DNA of 64,000 nucleotides from Pedobacter sp. PLR (GTDB taxonomy: Bacteria > Bacteroidota > Bacteroidia > Sphingobacteriales > Sphingobacteriaceae), in the NCBI RefSeq assembly GCF_026239675.1, contig NZ_JAPIVQ010000004.1, forward strand, positions 310,001-374,000, in the 5' to 3' direction. The notes below the pieces were generated by a model. It had not been told where the DNA came from. It saw only the letters and a list, made by a program, of their open reading frames with translations, and searched no databases. This document shows, in pieces, positions 52,507 to 61,232 of the stretch (its first letter is position 1; every line of letters starts with the position of its first letter). Made by a program: the position numbers and the translations under genes.

Positions 52507-53232
52507 ATGGAAAATAGCGAATACAATATGGAACTCAGTACTGAGCCACAACACATTGTTCCGGAACAAGAAACCAGTTTAACCTTAACGCTTCAAAAAC
52601 CGGTAAAATTAGAATTGTCGCATGAACAGAAAATTCACCTGATCATCGTGAATGAAGACCTTTCGTATTTTAACCACATTCATCCGGTAGAAACTATCGC
52701 AGGTTATACGGTTAAAACAACGTTCCCTGCCAGTGGTAAATTTTATCTTTTTGCGGACTATAAGCCGGAGGGAAGTCCCCAGGTGGTTAGTAAACTGGAA
52801 GTATATGTCCCGGGTTCCGCGCCATCTCCTGCTATATATCGGGAAGAAAAACTAACTGGAAATTCAGGGGCTTATAGCATCTCTCTGATTGCGGATGAGG
52901 GTAAGTTTACAAGCGGCCACATGATGATTGATGGTATCCTGAAAAAGGATGGAGCAGAAATTGATCCGGCAACAATAGATGATTTCTTAGGAGCAAAAGC
53001 CCATGTCGTATTAATCAGCGCTGAGGATAAAGCATATATCCATGCTCATCCTGAGGTGGAAAACGGAAGGTATAAATTGCATGCTTCCTTTCCGAAACCA
53101 GGTGTTTACAGAGGCTGGATACAGTTTCAGGCCGAAGGAAGGGTACACACAACGGATTATGTGATCAACGTTGTTCAAGGACAGCATCATATTGGAGGCG
53201 GACATGCAGAAGCATTAAAAGCACATCACTAA
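52507..53232 (+). CDS. His-rich predicted metal-binding protein with two HxHP motifs
   Basis: A 241-residue, mostly beta protein without signal peptide. Two repeated modules each end in the same motif: SYFNHIHPVET near residue 60 and AYIHAHPEVEN near 182, both followed by a 'Y.L.ASFP..G.Y' strand pattern. The C-terminal tail is His-rich (GQHHIGGGHAEALKAHH). The HxHP pairs, together with neighbouring HMA proteins, suggest copper or other soft-metal binding. I recall similar proteins near copper-handling genes but cannot name the family with confidence. Confidence 0.6.
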   Translation: MENSEYNMELSTEPQHIVPEQETSLTLTLQKPVKLELSHEQKIHLIIVNEDLSYFNHIHPVETIAGYTVKTTFPASGKFYLFADYKPEGSPQVVSKLEVYVPGSAPSPAIYREEKLTGNSGAYSISLIADEGKFTSGHMMIDGILKKDGAEIDPATIDDFLGAKAHVVLISAEDKAYIHAHPEVENGRYKLHASFPKPGVYRGWIQFQAEGRVHTTDYVINVVQGQHHIGGGHAEALKAHH

Positions 53233-53263
53233 TTTTTAAACATCCCCCTCAATTTTTTTAATT

Positions 53264-53339
53264 ACAAAGCCCTCCAGAGATACACTGCCCCCAAAAAGTT
53301 AGACACTATTTGGGGGCAGTGTAAGATGAAGGGCTTTGT
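53264..53339. terminator. Bidirectional terminator with nested insertion
   Basis: Outer arms ACAAAGCCCT (53264-53273) and AGGGCTTTGT (53330-53339) are a perfect 10-bp inverted repeat between two convergent genes. Its loop is filled by a second, 15-bp perfect palindrome (53281-53323). The outer pair was probably the original terminator. Confidence 0.65.
53281..53323. mobile_element. 43-bp IS-end-like palindromic remnant
   Basis: TACACTGCCCCCAAA (53281-53295) and TTTGGGGGCAGTGTA (53309-53323) are perfect inverted repeats around AAGTTAGACACTA. CTGCCCCCAAAAAGTTAGAC is familiar from the ends of IS3-family elements in Bacteroidota (from memory, not searched). An AGA triplet flanks both sides (53278-53280 and 53324-53326), consistent with a 3-bp target duplication. 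No transposase is present. Confidence 0.5.
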
Positions 53340-53348
53340 GATATTTGT

Positions 53349-53756
53349 TTAATCGTTATTGATCAACTCTTCATCAAACAGTTCAAAAAACAGATTCTGT
53401 AATTTATGAACGTGTTGTAGTGTTTTAAAATCTCCGGTATCATCATTTGATGGTACTTGCTTATAGCAGTCATAATACTCATCTTCTGCCACATGAAATA
53501 GGAAGAAATTGAAATCCTCATGCTGAAAGTAACCACCACCATTGTCTTTAAAACCAAGTTTGTTAACCAGCCAGTCAGCGTCCAATAGGATAGGCTTAAC
53601 CTGATCCTGACTGCATTCTACCATTGCAATCTCTGTTTTGTAGGCTATCTTTTGACCTGGCAGTATACCGAGTACTTCGCAAGGACTGGCGATGTCATTT
53701 AAGCCCTTAGCGTCTGTAAAAACGTAATTGCCAATTCTTAATTCGTTTAAATTCAT
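53349..53756 (-). CDS. Conserved hypothetical protein of Bacteroidota
   Basis: 135 residues. MNLNELRIGNYVFTDAKGLN at the start and HVHKLQNLFFELFDEELIN at the end match a small protein type that recurs in Bacteroidota genomes (ELRIGNY at the start, HxLQNL-F at the end). The middle predicts beta strands plus an acidic patch (HVAEDEYYDCYKQVPSNDD). No signal peptide, no catalytic motif, no known role. Convergent with the His-rich protein gene. Confidence 0.65.
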   Translation of the reverse strand: MNLNELRIGNYVFTDAKGLNDIASPCEVLGILPGQKIAYKTEIAMVECSQDQVKPILLDADWLVNKLGFKDNGGGYFQHEDFNFFLFHVAEDEYYDCYKQVPSNDDTGDFKTLQHVHKLQNLFFELFDEELINND

Positions 53757-54054
53757 ATCTTTTTGTAAATAACTGATCTGCCTTAAAACAACAACATACT
53801 TTGAAAGTCTGAAAGTTACCAGGTAAGGCGCCTTAAGTTAGGTTTGCGAAGCTAAGGTTCTTTCTGTATACATTTGTGCCGTTAAATTGTAATTACCCAT
53901 TTTAACATATTTAGCCTCTGAATTTCATTTTTTTTGACATAAGGTCAAATATCTTGTGATTGATTTGCCTGAGGTGTTCTTCTGTTTTTTATATCAAAAT
54001 TATATTGTTTTTCTGAAAAAAAACCTTTGCTTTACGATATAGAAAATATCATGT
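53757..54054. other. Intergenic region with a possible promoter
   Basis: 298 bp, AT-rich, no gene seen. TACATTTG at 53869-53876 is a perfect -7 box on the plus strand, with TTTG at 53843-53846 (spacer 22, longer than ideal). If used, it would give the 54055 gene a leader of ~170 nt. Confidence 0.35.
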
Positions 54055-56415
54055 ATGTCCAGTAGATTGTTTTTATTTTTATTATTCATTTTTGTTTTTA
54101 TTGTGGATATTGGAGCGTGTTTGGCTCAAAATTTCACTTTAAAGGGAAGGGTTGTTGGTAATAGTCAAAATAACATTAAATATGTCAACGCCTTATTATT
54201 GAGGAGTGATAGTGTTATCGCAGGAAAAGCTGTAACAGATAGTTTAGGTAGGTTTTCTATAATTGTCGAAAAAGGTAATTATGTTTTTGTTGTAGAGCAG
54301 TTTGGCGTTAGGCTTTTAAAGAAGGATATTTTTTTGAATCAGGATACAGACATGGGGGAGATAAAAATTAATGAAACTGTTGTATTGGAGGGGGTTGCTA
54401 TAAACGGTCGCCGGAAGTTAATTGAGCGAAAGGTGGATAGATTGGTTTTTAATGTAGAGAAATCGGTCTACAGTTCAGGAACAAATGTTTTAGATGTTTT
54501 AGCTAATACTCCGTTAGTTTCTGCTAATGATCAGGGAGTTAGTGTAATCGGAAAAGGATCTGTAAAGGTTATGATAAATGACAGAATCCTTCAAATGTCA
54601 AATCAAGAGTTGGCCTCCTATTTACGGACATTGCCTTCGAATGATATTTCAAAAATTGAAGTTATAACTTCTCCACCAGCTAAGTATGATGCAGAGGGAA
54701 ACAGTGGGCTAATCAACATTGTCACAAAGAAAGTGCTTAAAGATCTATTTAGTGGTAATCTATCTACAACTTTTGTGAAGAATTCAAAAGAATCATATCA
54801 GAATAATTTAGGTTTAAACTATAACACTACTAATTTTCAGAGCTCATTAGGGTTAAGGCATTCCGATAGAAATATGGGGGTTTATGAAAACCAAGATGTA
54901 TTATTTAATACTGGAAAGGCGCTCAATAATCATACAGACCGGGTAGACAACAACAAGAATTTAGGGGTTAATATAGATATGGCTTTTAAAACATCTAAAA
55001 GAAACACCATAGGTTTAGTCTATGACTACAGCAATACCAGGAACACCTACGAAAGTACAAACAAGGTTTCTTATTTAACGGGTTCTGTATTGGATTCATT
55101 GCTTACTACTAGCTCCTCCTACAAGAATCCGTCAGATATCCATGTACTAAGTGTGTATGATGATCTTGTCCTGGACTCGATAGGTTCCAGGCTTAGTTTT
55201 GCACTTAACTATTTTAATAATAAACCAGAAACCAATCTTGAATTTGTAACTAATAACACCGTGAATACTTTACGTGTTTTAAATACAAGCGGATTGTGGT
55301 ACAAGGTCTTGTCGGGGCAAATAGATTATGCGCTGCCTGCAAAATGGGTAAACCTGGAGTCTGGATTGAAATTCACACGATTTGACAACAATTCTGATAT
55401 AAAGTACTTGGAATTTAGAGATAATCAATATGAGCTCAATAATGATGGAAATAATCAATTTCAATTGATTGAGGATAACTATGCCGCTTATCTTTCCTTA
55501 AATAAAAACCTAAATGATTATTGGACTGTAAAAGGAGGGTTAAGGTATGAATACACTGACTTAAAATCTTCTGCCTCTTCCGGAAACACTAATTATACAA
55601 CAAATTACGGGAAATTATTTCCGACTCTTAATTTAATGTATAAGACTAATAGTAATACATATACACTAAATTATAACAAACGGATTAACCGTCCCCGACT
55701 GCGTCAACTGAATCCTTTTAAATGGTATTCTAACCCGTATATATACATTGTAGGTAATCCACTTCTACAGCCATCCATCAGCCATAATCTTGAATTTAAT
55801 TACCTATATGATGGCATGTTTACGGCTAGCGTTTTTGGTACACAACAGGAAAATGCATTTGGCTCCATCATAAAAATTGAGGAAGGAATAAAAGAGACAA
55901 AAATGGAAAATATTTATACCATTCGAAACCTTGGGCTCAATATGTCATTTGAGAGAGATATTCTATCCAAATGGAATTTATCAGTAACTACGGTTGGGTT
56001 TTATTCCAAGGCTGCGAGTAGTTATCGTGAAGTCGCGCCATTAGAGGGCTGGTCTGCTAATTATTCTATCAATAATACTTTTACTATTTCAAAACAAAAC
56101 TCCTGGTTATTCTTCCTGAATTTCCGTCATATATTATCAGGTACAGAATCAAACGTAGAAAGTCGACCCTTAACTAATCTCACCCTCGGAACAAGGTTTA
56201 ACTTATTCCAGGATAAATTAACTTTTAACCTGCGGGGAAGTGATTTACTAAAAGGGGACATCAGTAAAGGGCATTTGATCTACAATGACTTTGTACAATA
56301 CTATAACAATTACTATGATAACAGGAGTTTCACGGCTAGTATAAGCTATAATTTTGGTGCAGGAAAATCATCAGGCAGGAATATGAAATTTAATGATCAA
56401 TACAGGGCCAACTAA
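54055..56415 (+). CDS. Large outer membrane beta-barrel protein (TonB-receptor-like)
   Basis: 786 residues. Signal peptide ends about residue 25 (CLAQ-N), then a carboxypeptidase-regulatory-like beta-sandwich (FTLKGRVVGNSQNNIKYVNA, ~25-110), a plug-like domain (NVLDVLANTPLVSANDQGVS to YDAEGNSGLINIVTKK), and a long barrel with many Asn/Tyr-rich strands ending FTASISYNFGAGKSSGRNMK. It belongs with the outer-membrane-barrel family 3 proteins of Bacteroidota, which resemble TonB-dependent receptors but are smaller. The coding sequence is more AT-rich than its neighbours (many ATA, TTA and AAT codons), which may point to separate acquisition. Confidence 0.85.
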   Translation: MSSRLFLFLLFIFVFIVDIGACLAQNFTLKGRVVGNSQNNIKYVNALLLRSDSVIAGKAVTDSLGRFSIIVEKGNYVFVVEQFGVRLLKKDIFLNQDTDMGEIKINETVVLEGVAINGRRKLIERKVDRLVFNVEKSVYSSGTNVLDVLANTPLVSANDQGVSVIGKGSVKVMINDRILQMSNQELASYLRTLPSNDISKIEVITSPPAKYDAEGNSGLINIVTKKVLKDLFSGNLSTTFVKNSKESYQNNLGLNYNTTNFQSSLGLRHSDRNMGVYENQDVLFNTGKALNNHTDRVDNNKNLGVNIDMAFKTSKRNTIGLVYDYSNTRNTYESTNKVSYLTGSVLDSLLTTSSSYKNPSDIHVLSVYDDLVLDSIGSRLSFALNYFNNKPETNLEFVTNNTVNTLRVLNTSGLWYKVLSGQIDYALPAKWVNLESGLKFTRFDNNSDIKYLEFRDNQYELNNDGNNQFQLIEDNYAAYLSLNKNLNDYWTVKGGLRYEYTDLKSSASSGNTNYTTNYGKLFPTLNLMYKTNSNTYTLNYNKRINRPRLRQLNPFKWYSNPYIYIVGNPLLQPSISHNLEFNYLYDGMFTASVFGTQQENAFGSIIKIEEGIKETKMENIYTIRNLGLNMSFERDILSKWNLSVTTVGFYSKAASSYREVAPLEGWSANYSINNTFTISKQNSWLFFLNFRHILSGTESNVESRPLTNLTLGTRFNLFQDKLTFNLRGSDLLKGDISKGHLIYNDFVQYYNNYYDNRSFTASISYNFGAGKSSGRNMKFNDQYRAN

Positions 56416-56451
56416 AAGTAGCAGGAGCAGACCGAAAAGCCTTAAAACAAC

Positions 56452-56486
56452 AACAGGCCGGCAAGTTTATGTCTTGCCGACCTGTT
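56452..56486. terminator. Bidirectional terminator of ssrA and the barrel gene
   Basis: AACAGGCCGGCAAG (56452-56465) pairs with CTTGCCGACCTGTT (56473-56486) at 13 of 14 positions, 7-nt loop. On the minus strand it follows the tmRNA 3' end directly and is followed by GTTTTAAG. Confidence 0.8.
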
Positions 56487-56489
56487 TTG

Positions 56490-56853
56490 TGGAGCCGAAG
56501 GGGTTCGAACCCTTGTCCAGTTGTGTGTTAAGTTATGCCTTCTACATGCTTGTTTTCCAATTTATTGTCGGGAGCAGACGGGCCGGAAACCTACCTTGTC
56601 TTTTTCCTTAGGTATTTTATCTCGCCGCTATACCATACCTTATAGCAGCCAGCATTGTTATTTCGATGCCCCATATTCTAACCTAACAATGCAGCAGTCA
56701 GAGGGACAAAAGCTAGCGAAATTCTAAATTAGGCAGCTAAGGCGTAGTTATTTTCGCCAATTATAGTGTGAACGTTCTCTTTTAAGTGCTCTCCGTACAA
56801 CGCACTGCATGCTAACATACGTAGCGCCACCCTGTCAAATCCAAAACGGCCCC
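56490..56853 (-). ncRNA. ssrA: Transfer-messenger RNA (tmRNA)
   Basis: About 364 nt on the minus strand. The 5' end GGGGCCGTTTTGGATTTGAC (from 56853) and 3' end GGGTTCGAACCC...CGGCTCC (to ~56491) form the tRNA-like acceptor and T-arm (GGGGCCG pairs with CGGCTCC). The tag frame at 56758-56729 reads GENNYALAA-stop, close to the tags of other Bacteroidota; the preceding alanine comes from the charged tmRNA. It rescues stalled ribosomes and marks the peptide for proteolysis. The template has ACAA where ACCA would be, so the CCA end must be added after transcription. The plus-strand frames here are not genes. Confidence 0.96.
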
Positions 56854-56881
56854 ATGTGTTAGTAACACAAATCTACGAAAT

Positions 56882-58084
56882 TTATGCCATAGTTCTACCA
56901 GGATATTGTTTTAATGCAATTTCAAGACAATCCATAGACTTGTTAATATCATCAGTATTTAATACATATGCCATTCTCACTTCGTTTTTTCCGGAACCTG
57001 GAGTTGAGTAGAATCCTGTAGCAGGAGCCATCATAACGGTCTGTCCTTCATGCTCAAAGCTTTCCAGCATCCACTGACAAAATACATCAGCATCATCAAT
57101 AGGGAACTTTGCTACCACGTAAAATGCACCACCTGGATTCGGACAAAAAACACCTTCAATAGCGTTCAATCTTTTTACAATCGTGTCTCTGCGAAGTGTA
57201 TATTCTTTATTAACGGCTTCAAAATAACTATCAGGGGTATCCACAGCTGCGGTTCCTGCAATTTGTTCCACCATACCCGGACTTAATCTTGCTTGCGCAA
57301 ATTTTAACCCTGATTGGATCACTTCCTTGTTTTTGGTAATCAGACAACCTAATCTTGCGCCACAAGCACTGTATCTTTTAGATACGGTATCAAGGACCAC
57401 TACGTTTTCATCAAGACCATCTAAGTGCATTGGAGAGATAAACTCTTTTCCATCATAGCAGAATTCGCGGTAAGCCTCATCAGAGAATAAGAATAAATCG
57501 TATTTCAGACAAAGTTCTTTCAACGCTTCTAATTCTTCTTTTGAATACAAGTAACCAGTAGGGTTATTAGGATTACAAATGATGATTGCTTTGGTACGAG
57601 GCGTGATTAATTTCTCAAATTCAGCGATAGGAGGAAGGGCAAAGCCATTCTCAATATGTGATAAGATCGGTTTTACCACCACATTGCTCATACAGGCAAA
57701 GCCATTGTAGTTCGCATAGAAAGGTTCTGGAATGATGATTTCATCACCTTCGTTTACGCAGGTTTGCATAGCGATAGTGATCGCCTCAGATCCACCAACG
57801 GTTACCAAAATATCCGCAGGAGTGATATTGTAACCTAATTTATTATAGTATTCTGCTAATTTGGTTCTGTAAGATAATGTTCCTTCAGATGGCGTATAAG
57901 CCCATACATCGAAGTCTATGTTTTTGATGGCATTTAACATGCCTTCCGGTGTTGCAATATCCGGTTGTCCAATGTTCAAATGAAAAACTTTTTTACCATC
58001 CTTTTTTGCCTGGTCAGCAAATGGAGTTAGCTTTCTGATTGGTGATGCGGGCATTTGAAACCCTTTTTCTGAAATGTTAGGCAT
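56882..58084 (-). CDS. Class I/II PLP-dependent aminotransferase (aspartate aminotransferase-like)
   Basis: A 400-residue fold-type I enzyme. VTVGGSEAITIAMQTCVNEGDEII forms the PLP phosphate and ring site (~95-118), IIICNPNNPTGYLYS holds the substrate carboxylate region, LFLFSDEAYREFCYD the PLP pyridine-N Asp, and DTVSKRYSACGARLGC the Schiff-base Lys. Typical length and motifs for aspartate-type aminotransferases of subgroup I-alpha. The exact amino-acid pair is not determined. It is on the same strand as tmRNA, 28 bp upstream of it, and 98 bp downstream of the DUF1573 gene's terminator. Confidence 0.92.
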   Translation of the reverse strand: MPNISEKGFQMPASPIRKLTPFADQAKKDGKKVFHLNIGQPDIATPEGMLNAIKNIDFDVWAYTPSEGTLSYRTKLAEYYNKLGYNITPADILVTVGGSEAITIAMQTCVNEGDEIIIPEPFYANYNGFACMSNVVVKPILSHIENGFALPPIAEFEKLITPRTKAIIICNPNNPTGYLYSKEELEALKELCLKYDLFLFSDEAYREFCYDGKEFISPMHLDGLDENVVVLDTVSKRYSACGARLGCLITKNKEVIQSGLKFAQARLSPGMVEQIAGTAAVDTPDSYFEAVNKEYTLRRDTIVKRLNAIEGVFCPNPGGAFYVVAKFPIDDADVFCQWMLESFEHEGQTVMMAPATGFYSTPGSGKNEVRMAYVLNTDDINKSMDCLEIALKQYPGRTMA

Positions 58085-58097
58085 ATCGCAAAAATAA

Positions 58098-58123
58098 AAG
58101 ACCTCGTTGTATAACGAGGTCTT
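58098..58123 (-). terminator. Intrinsic terminator of the DUF1573 gene
   Basis: Perfect 11-bp stem AAGACCTCGTT (58098-58108) / AACGAGGTCTT (58113-58123) with a 4-nt loop. On the minus strand it is followed by TTTATTTTTG and lies 13 bp before the aminotransferase ATG. Confidence 0.85.
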
Positions 58124-58146
58124 AATAAAAAATATCGTTTATAAAA

Positions 58147-58539
58147 TTACTTGGTTGGAGCAGTTACGGTTTCACCTTTAATGTATAAAACTTTAGTAGT
58201 GGTTTTAGCATTTGAAGTGATGGTAATCGCTTTGCTAAATGGCATTGCAGCACCAGTTGGGTTATAAGTAACTTTAATAGTACCCGCTTCTCCTTTTTTA
58301 ACAGGAACCTGCGTGTATTCAGGAACAGTACAACCACAAGTAGTCTCTACTTTTGAAATAATCAATGGTTGATCTCCGATGTTAACGAACTTAAACTCAA
58401 TGGTTGCAGCTTTGTTTACAGGGATTTTACCAAAATCGTTCAGCTCCTTGTCAAATTTAAATTCAGCTGGTTTTGTTTGAGCGTTAGTAGCAACACTTAC
58501 TCCTAAAATTAATGTAAATAATAGTAATAACTTTTTCAT
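58147..58539 (-). CDS. DUF1573-family periplasmic protein
   Basis: 130 residues: signal peptide (cleavage after TNAQ, ~residue 21) and one Ig-like domain of the DUF1573 family: FKFDKELNDFGKIPVNKAAT, FKFVNIGDQPLIISKVETTC and GCTVPEYTQVPVKKGEAGTI, with the characteristic TTCGCT in the middle. Such proteins are abundant in Bacteroidota; their role is unknown, perhaps in cell-envelope contacts. It is monocistronic with a terminator and divergent from the fused E1 gene. Confidence 0.9.
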   Translation of the reverse strand: MKKLLLLFTLILGVSVATNAQTKPAEFKFDKELNDFGKIPVNKAATIEFKFVNIGDQPLIISKVETTCGCTVPEYTQVPVKKGEAGTIKVTYNPTGAAMPFSKAITITSNAKTTTKVLYIKGETVTAPTK

Positions 58540-58643
58540 GATTATGGTGATTTAAAGCAAATTTAAACTTTTGATTCATAAATCAAAAAGTATTCCAATA
58601 TATAAATTACAGAACAGCCATAAGTCATACTTTAGATTTTATG

Positions 58644-58651
58644 TATCTTTG
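58644..58651 (+). promoter_or_regulatory. -7 box of the E1 gene promoter
   Basis: TATCTTTG, a perfect TAnnTTTG, 20 bp before ATG 58672. No TTTG lies at the expected -33 distance. Confidence 0.5.
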
Positions 58652-58671
58652 TGCCCTAACTAATATTGCTT

Positions 58672-61095
58672 ATGATGCCGGATATTACACCTACTACCAA
58701 TCCTATTGATGCTTCAGAGTTAAGTTTTGATGACTTTAAGACTATTGTGGTAAACGATTATAAAATAGCTTTCGAAAGTAGACAAGCCAGTTTATTAGGT
58801 CGTAAGGAGGTATTAACGGGCAAGGCTAAGTTTGGTATTTTTGGTGACGGAAAGGAAATTCCTCAGATTGCCATGGCCAAGGCCTTTAAGAATGGAGACT
58901 GGCGCTCCGGATATTACAGAGACCAGACTTTTGCATTTGCTACAGGCATTTGTACCATCAAAGAATTTTTTGCCCAATTATATGCCAACCCTAGTGTTGA
59001 AGCTGAACCTGCATCCGCAGGCAGACAAATGAACTGTCACTTTGCAAGCCGTACTATTGATGAGGACGGAAACTGGAAAGATCAGACAGCCATGAAAAAC
59101 TGTTCTTCAGACATTGCACCTACAGGTGCACAAATGGCGAGATTAGTCGGACTGGCTTATGCCTCGAAACTGTTCAGACAAAATGAAGAACTGGATTACC
59201 TGAAAAACTTCTCTGTAAAAGGAAATGAAGTGGCTTTCGGAACAATTGGCAATGCCTCTACTTCCGAAGGTATCTTTTTCGAAGCAATCAACGCAGCCGG
59301 AGTATTGCAAATACCTATGGCCATCTCTATCTGGGACGATGGTTACGGAATTTCTGTTCCTGCAAAGTATCAAACCACTAAAGAAGATATTTCTGAGATT
59401 CTTAAAGGTTTCCAAAGGGATGAAAATGCCGGTGGATATGAGATCTATAAAGTAAGAGGCTGGGATTACCCGGCTTTATGTGAAACCTACCAGAGAGCAA
59501 TCGATGTATGCCGTACAGAACATGTTCCGGTAATGATCCACGTAACAGAAGTGACACAACCACAAGGACATTCTACTTCTGGTTCTCATGAGCGCTATAA
59601 AGATAAAGCACGTTTAGAGTGGGAAAAAGAGTTCGATTGTATCGTTCAGATGCGTAAATGGATGATTGAATCAGCCATTATCTCTGAAGATGAACTTGTC
59701 GAAATGGAAAACACGGCTAAGAAAATGGTTCGTGATACCCAAAAAGAAGCATGGGATGAGTTCCTTGCCTCTATAAAAACTGAAAAAGATCAGGTAATTG
59801 AACTGATCGATAAGGTAGCTAACGGAAATCCTGCAATCAGCAAAATTACCGCGCAACTGGCCGGTACGCCGGATGCAATGCGTAAAGAAGTGATTTCTTC
59901 CGCCAGAAAAGCATTGCGCTTAACGGTTCAACATTTATCAACAGAAAGAACGGAGCTGCTGCAATGGTATAATGAACAAAGTGAGCTTAACGCAGAAAGA
60001 TACAATTCAAAACTATTTACCGATGGAAAAGAAAGCCCGTTCTTAATTGATATGCTTCCTGCTGAATACAGCGATTCCAGCAAAATGGTAGATGGCCGAG
60101 AATTGTTAAACGCTTGTTTTGATGCGAACTTTGGCCGCGATCCAAGGTTAGTGGCTTTTGGTGAGGATTTGGGTGCTATTGGTGATGTAAATCAGGGTTT
60201 TGCTGGTCTACAGGCTAAATATGGCGACCTGAGAATCACCGATACAGGCATCAGAGAGATGACTATTGTTGGACAGGGAATCGGATTGGCAATGAGAGGT
60301 TTAAGGCCAATTGCTGAAATTCAATACCTGGACTATCTGTTATTCGCCCTGAATGTATTGAGTGATGATCTGGCAAGTTTATCTTACCGCACTAAAGCCG
60401 GACAAAAAGCACCGGTAATTATCAGAACCCGCGGTCATAGATTGGAAGGCGTATGGCACTCCGGATCTCCTATGGGACTGATTCTTGGCTCATTGCGTGG
60501 ATTACACATCTGTGTGCCTCGTAATATGACTCAGGCTGCCGGTATATATAACACGTTGTTCAGATCTGATGAGCCTGCTTTAGTGATTGAATGCCTTAAT
60601 GGTTATAGATTAAAAGAGAAACTTCCTGAAAATGTAGGCGATTTTACTGTTCCATTAGGTAAAGCCGAAGTGATTAAAGAAGGAACTGATATCACAATTG
60701 TTTCTTACGGATCAACATTGAGAGTGGTAGAAGAAGCTGCCGAAGAACTGGCTCAGTTTGGTATTTCTGTAGAAATCATCGACCCTCAGACTTTACTTCC
60801 TTTTGATACAGATAAACTTTGTGCGCAGTCCTTAACTAAAACCAATAAATTATTGGTTGTTGATGAAGATGTGCCGGGTGGTGGATCTGCTTTTATCTTA
60901 CAACAGATTTTAGAAGAGCAACAGGGTTATTATAGCCTGGATGCACAGCCAAAAACGATCAGTGCAAAAGCACATCGTCCTCCGTATGGTTCTGATGGTG
61001 ATTATTTCACTAAACCTTCAGTAGATGATATCGTAGAGACTGTTTATCAAATGATGCACGAGCATAATGCCGCTAAATTCCCCGCTATATTTTAA
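58672..61095 (+). CDS. 2-oxoacid dehydrogenase E1, alpha and beta fused
   Basis: 807 residues with both E1 subunits in one chain. Residues 1-~400 are E1-alpha: SGYYRDQTFAFATG, the thiamine diphosphate-binding FGTIGNASTSEGIFFEAINA and GISVPAKYQT. Residues ~455-807 are E1-beta: PRLVAFGEDLGAIGDVNQGF, TDTGIREMTIVGQGIGLAMR and the C-terminal transketolase-like LLVVDEDVPGGGSAFILQQI. The substrate is probably a branched-chain 2-oxoacid or pyruvate; E2 and E3 are not nearby. The frame has a TTG four residues earlier (58666), but ATG 58672 is preferred. The fusion is common in Bacteroidota. Confidence 0.9.
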   Translation: MMPDITPTTNPIDASELSFDDFKTIVVNDYKIAFESRQASLLGRKEVLTGKAKFGIFGDGKEIPQIAMAKAFKNGDWRSGYYRDQTFAFATGICTIKEFFAQLYANPSVEAEPASAGRQMNCHFASRTIDEDGNWKDQTAMKNCSSDIAPTGAQMARLVGLAYASKLFRQNEELDYLKNFSVKGNEVAFGTIGNASTSEGIFFEAINAAGVLQIPMAISIWDDGYGISVPAKYQTTKEDISEILKGFQRDENAGGYEIYKVRGWDYPALCETYQRAIDVCRTEHVPVMIHVTEVTQPQGHSTSGSHERYKDKARLEWEKEFDCIVQMRKWMIESAIISEDELVEMENTAKKMVRDTQKEAWDEFLASIKTEKDQVIELIDKVANGNPAISKITAQLAGTPDAMRKEVISSARKALRLTVQHLSTERTELLQWYNEQSELNAERYNSKLFTDGKESPFLIDMLPAEYSDSSKMVDGRELLNACFDANFGRDPRLVAFGEDLGAIGDVNQGFAGLQAKYGDLRITDTGIREMTIVGQGIGLAMRGLRPIAEIQYLDYLLFALNVLSDDLASLSYRTKAGQKAPVIIRTRGHRLEGVWHSGSPMGLILGSLRGLHICVPRNMTQAAGIYNTLFRSDEPALVIECLNGYRLKEKLPENVGDFTVPLGKAEVIKEGTDITIVSYGSTLRVVEEAAEELAQFGISVEIIDPQTLLPFDTDKLCAQSLTKTNKLLVVDEDVPGGGSAFILQQILEEQQGYYSLDAQPKTISAKAHRPPYGSDGDYFTKPSVDDIVETVYQMMHEHNAAKFPAIF

Positions 61096-61133
61096 TCGTA
61101 CTTAGAAAGATACGATCATAAAAAAGTATGATC

Positions 61134-61172
61134 AAAAAAAAAGGTGTTCCTCAACAGAACACCTTTTTTTTT
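61134..61172. terminator. Bidirectional terminator between E1 and aroC
   Basis: An A-run plus AAGGTGTTC pairs with GAACACCTT plus a T-run (7-nt loop between 61149 and 61157), giving a strong terminator on both strands. A smaller inverted repeat GATCATA/TATGATC (61114-61133) lies just before it. Confidence 0.9.
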
Positions 61173-61232
61173 GATCATTTGATTAGCATGATCTGATATT
61201 TTAACAGGACACACTGTTTTTTTAGCGCTGGA

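Noticed and set aside
56393-56727. Two plus-strand frames (72 and 68 codons)
   Set aside because: They lie on the reverse complement of tmRNA and its terminator; the sequence is fully explained by ssrA.
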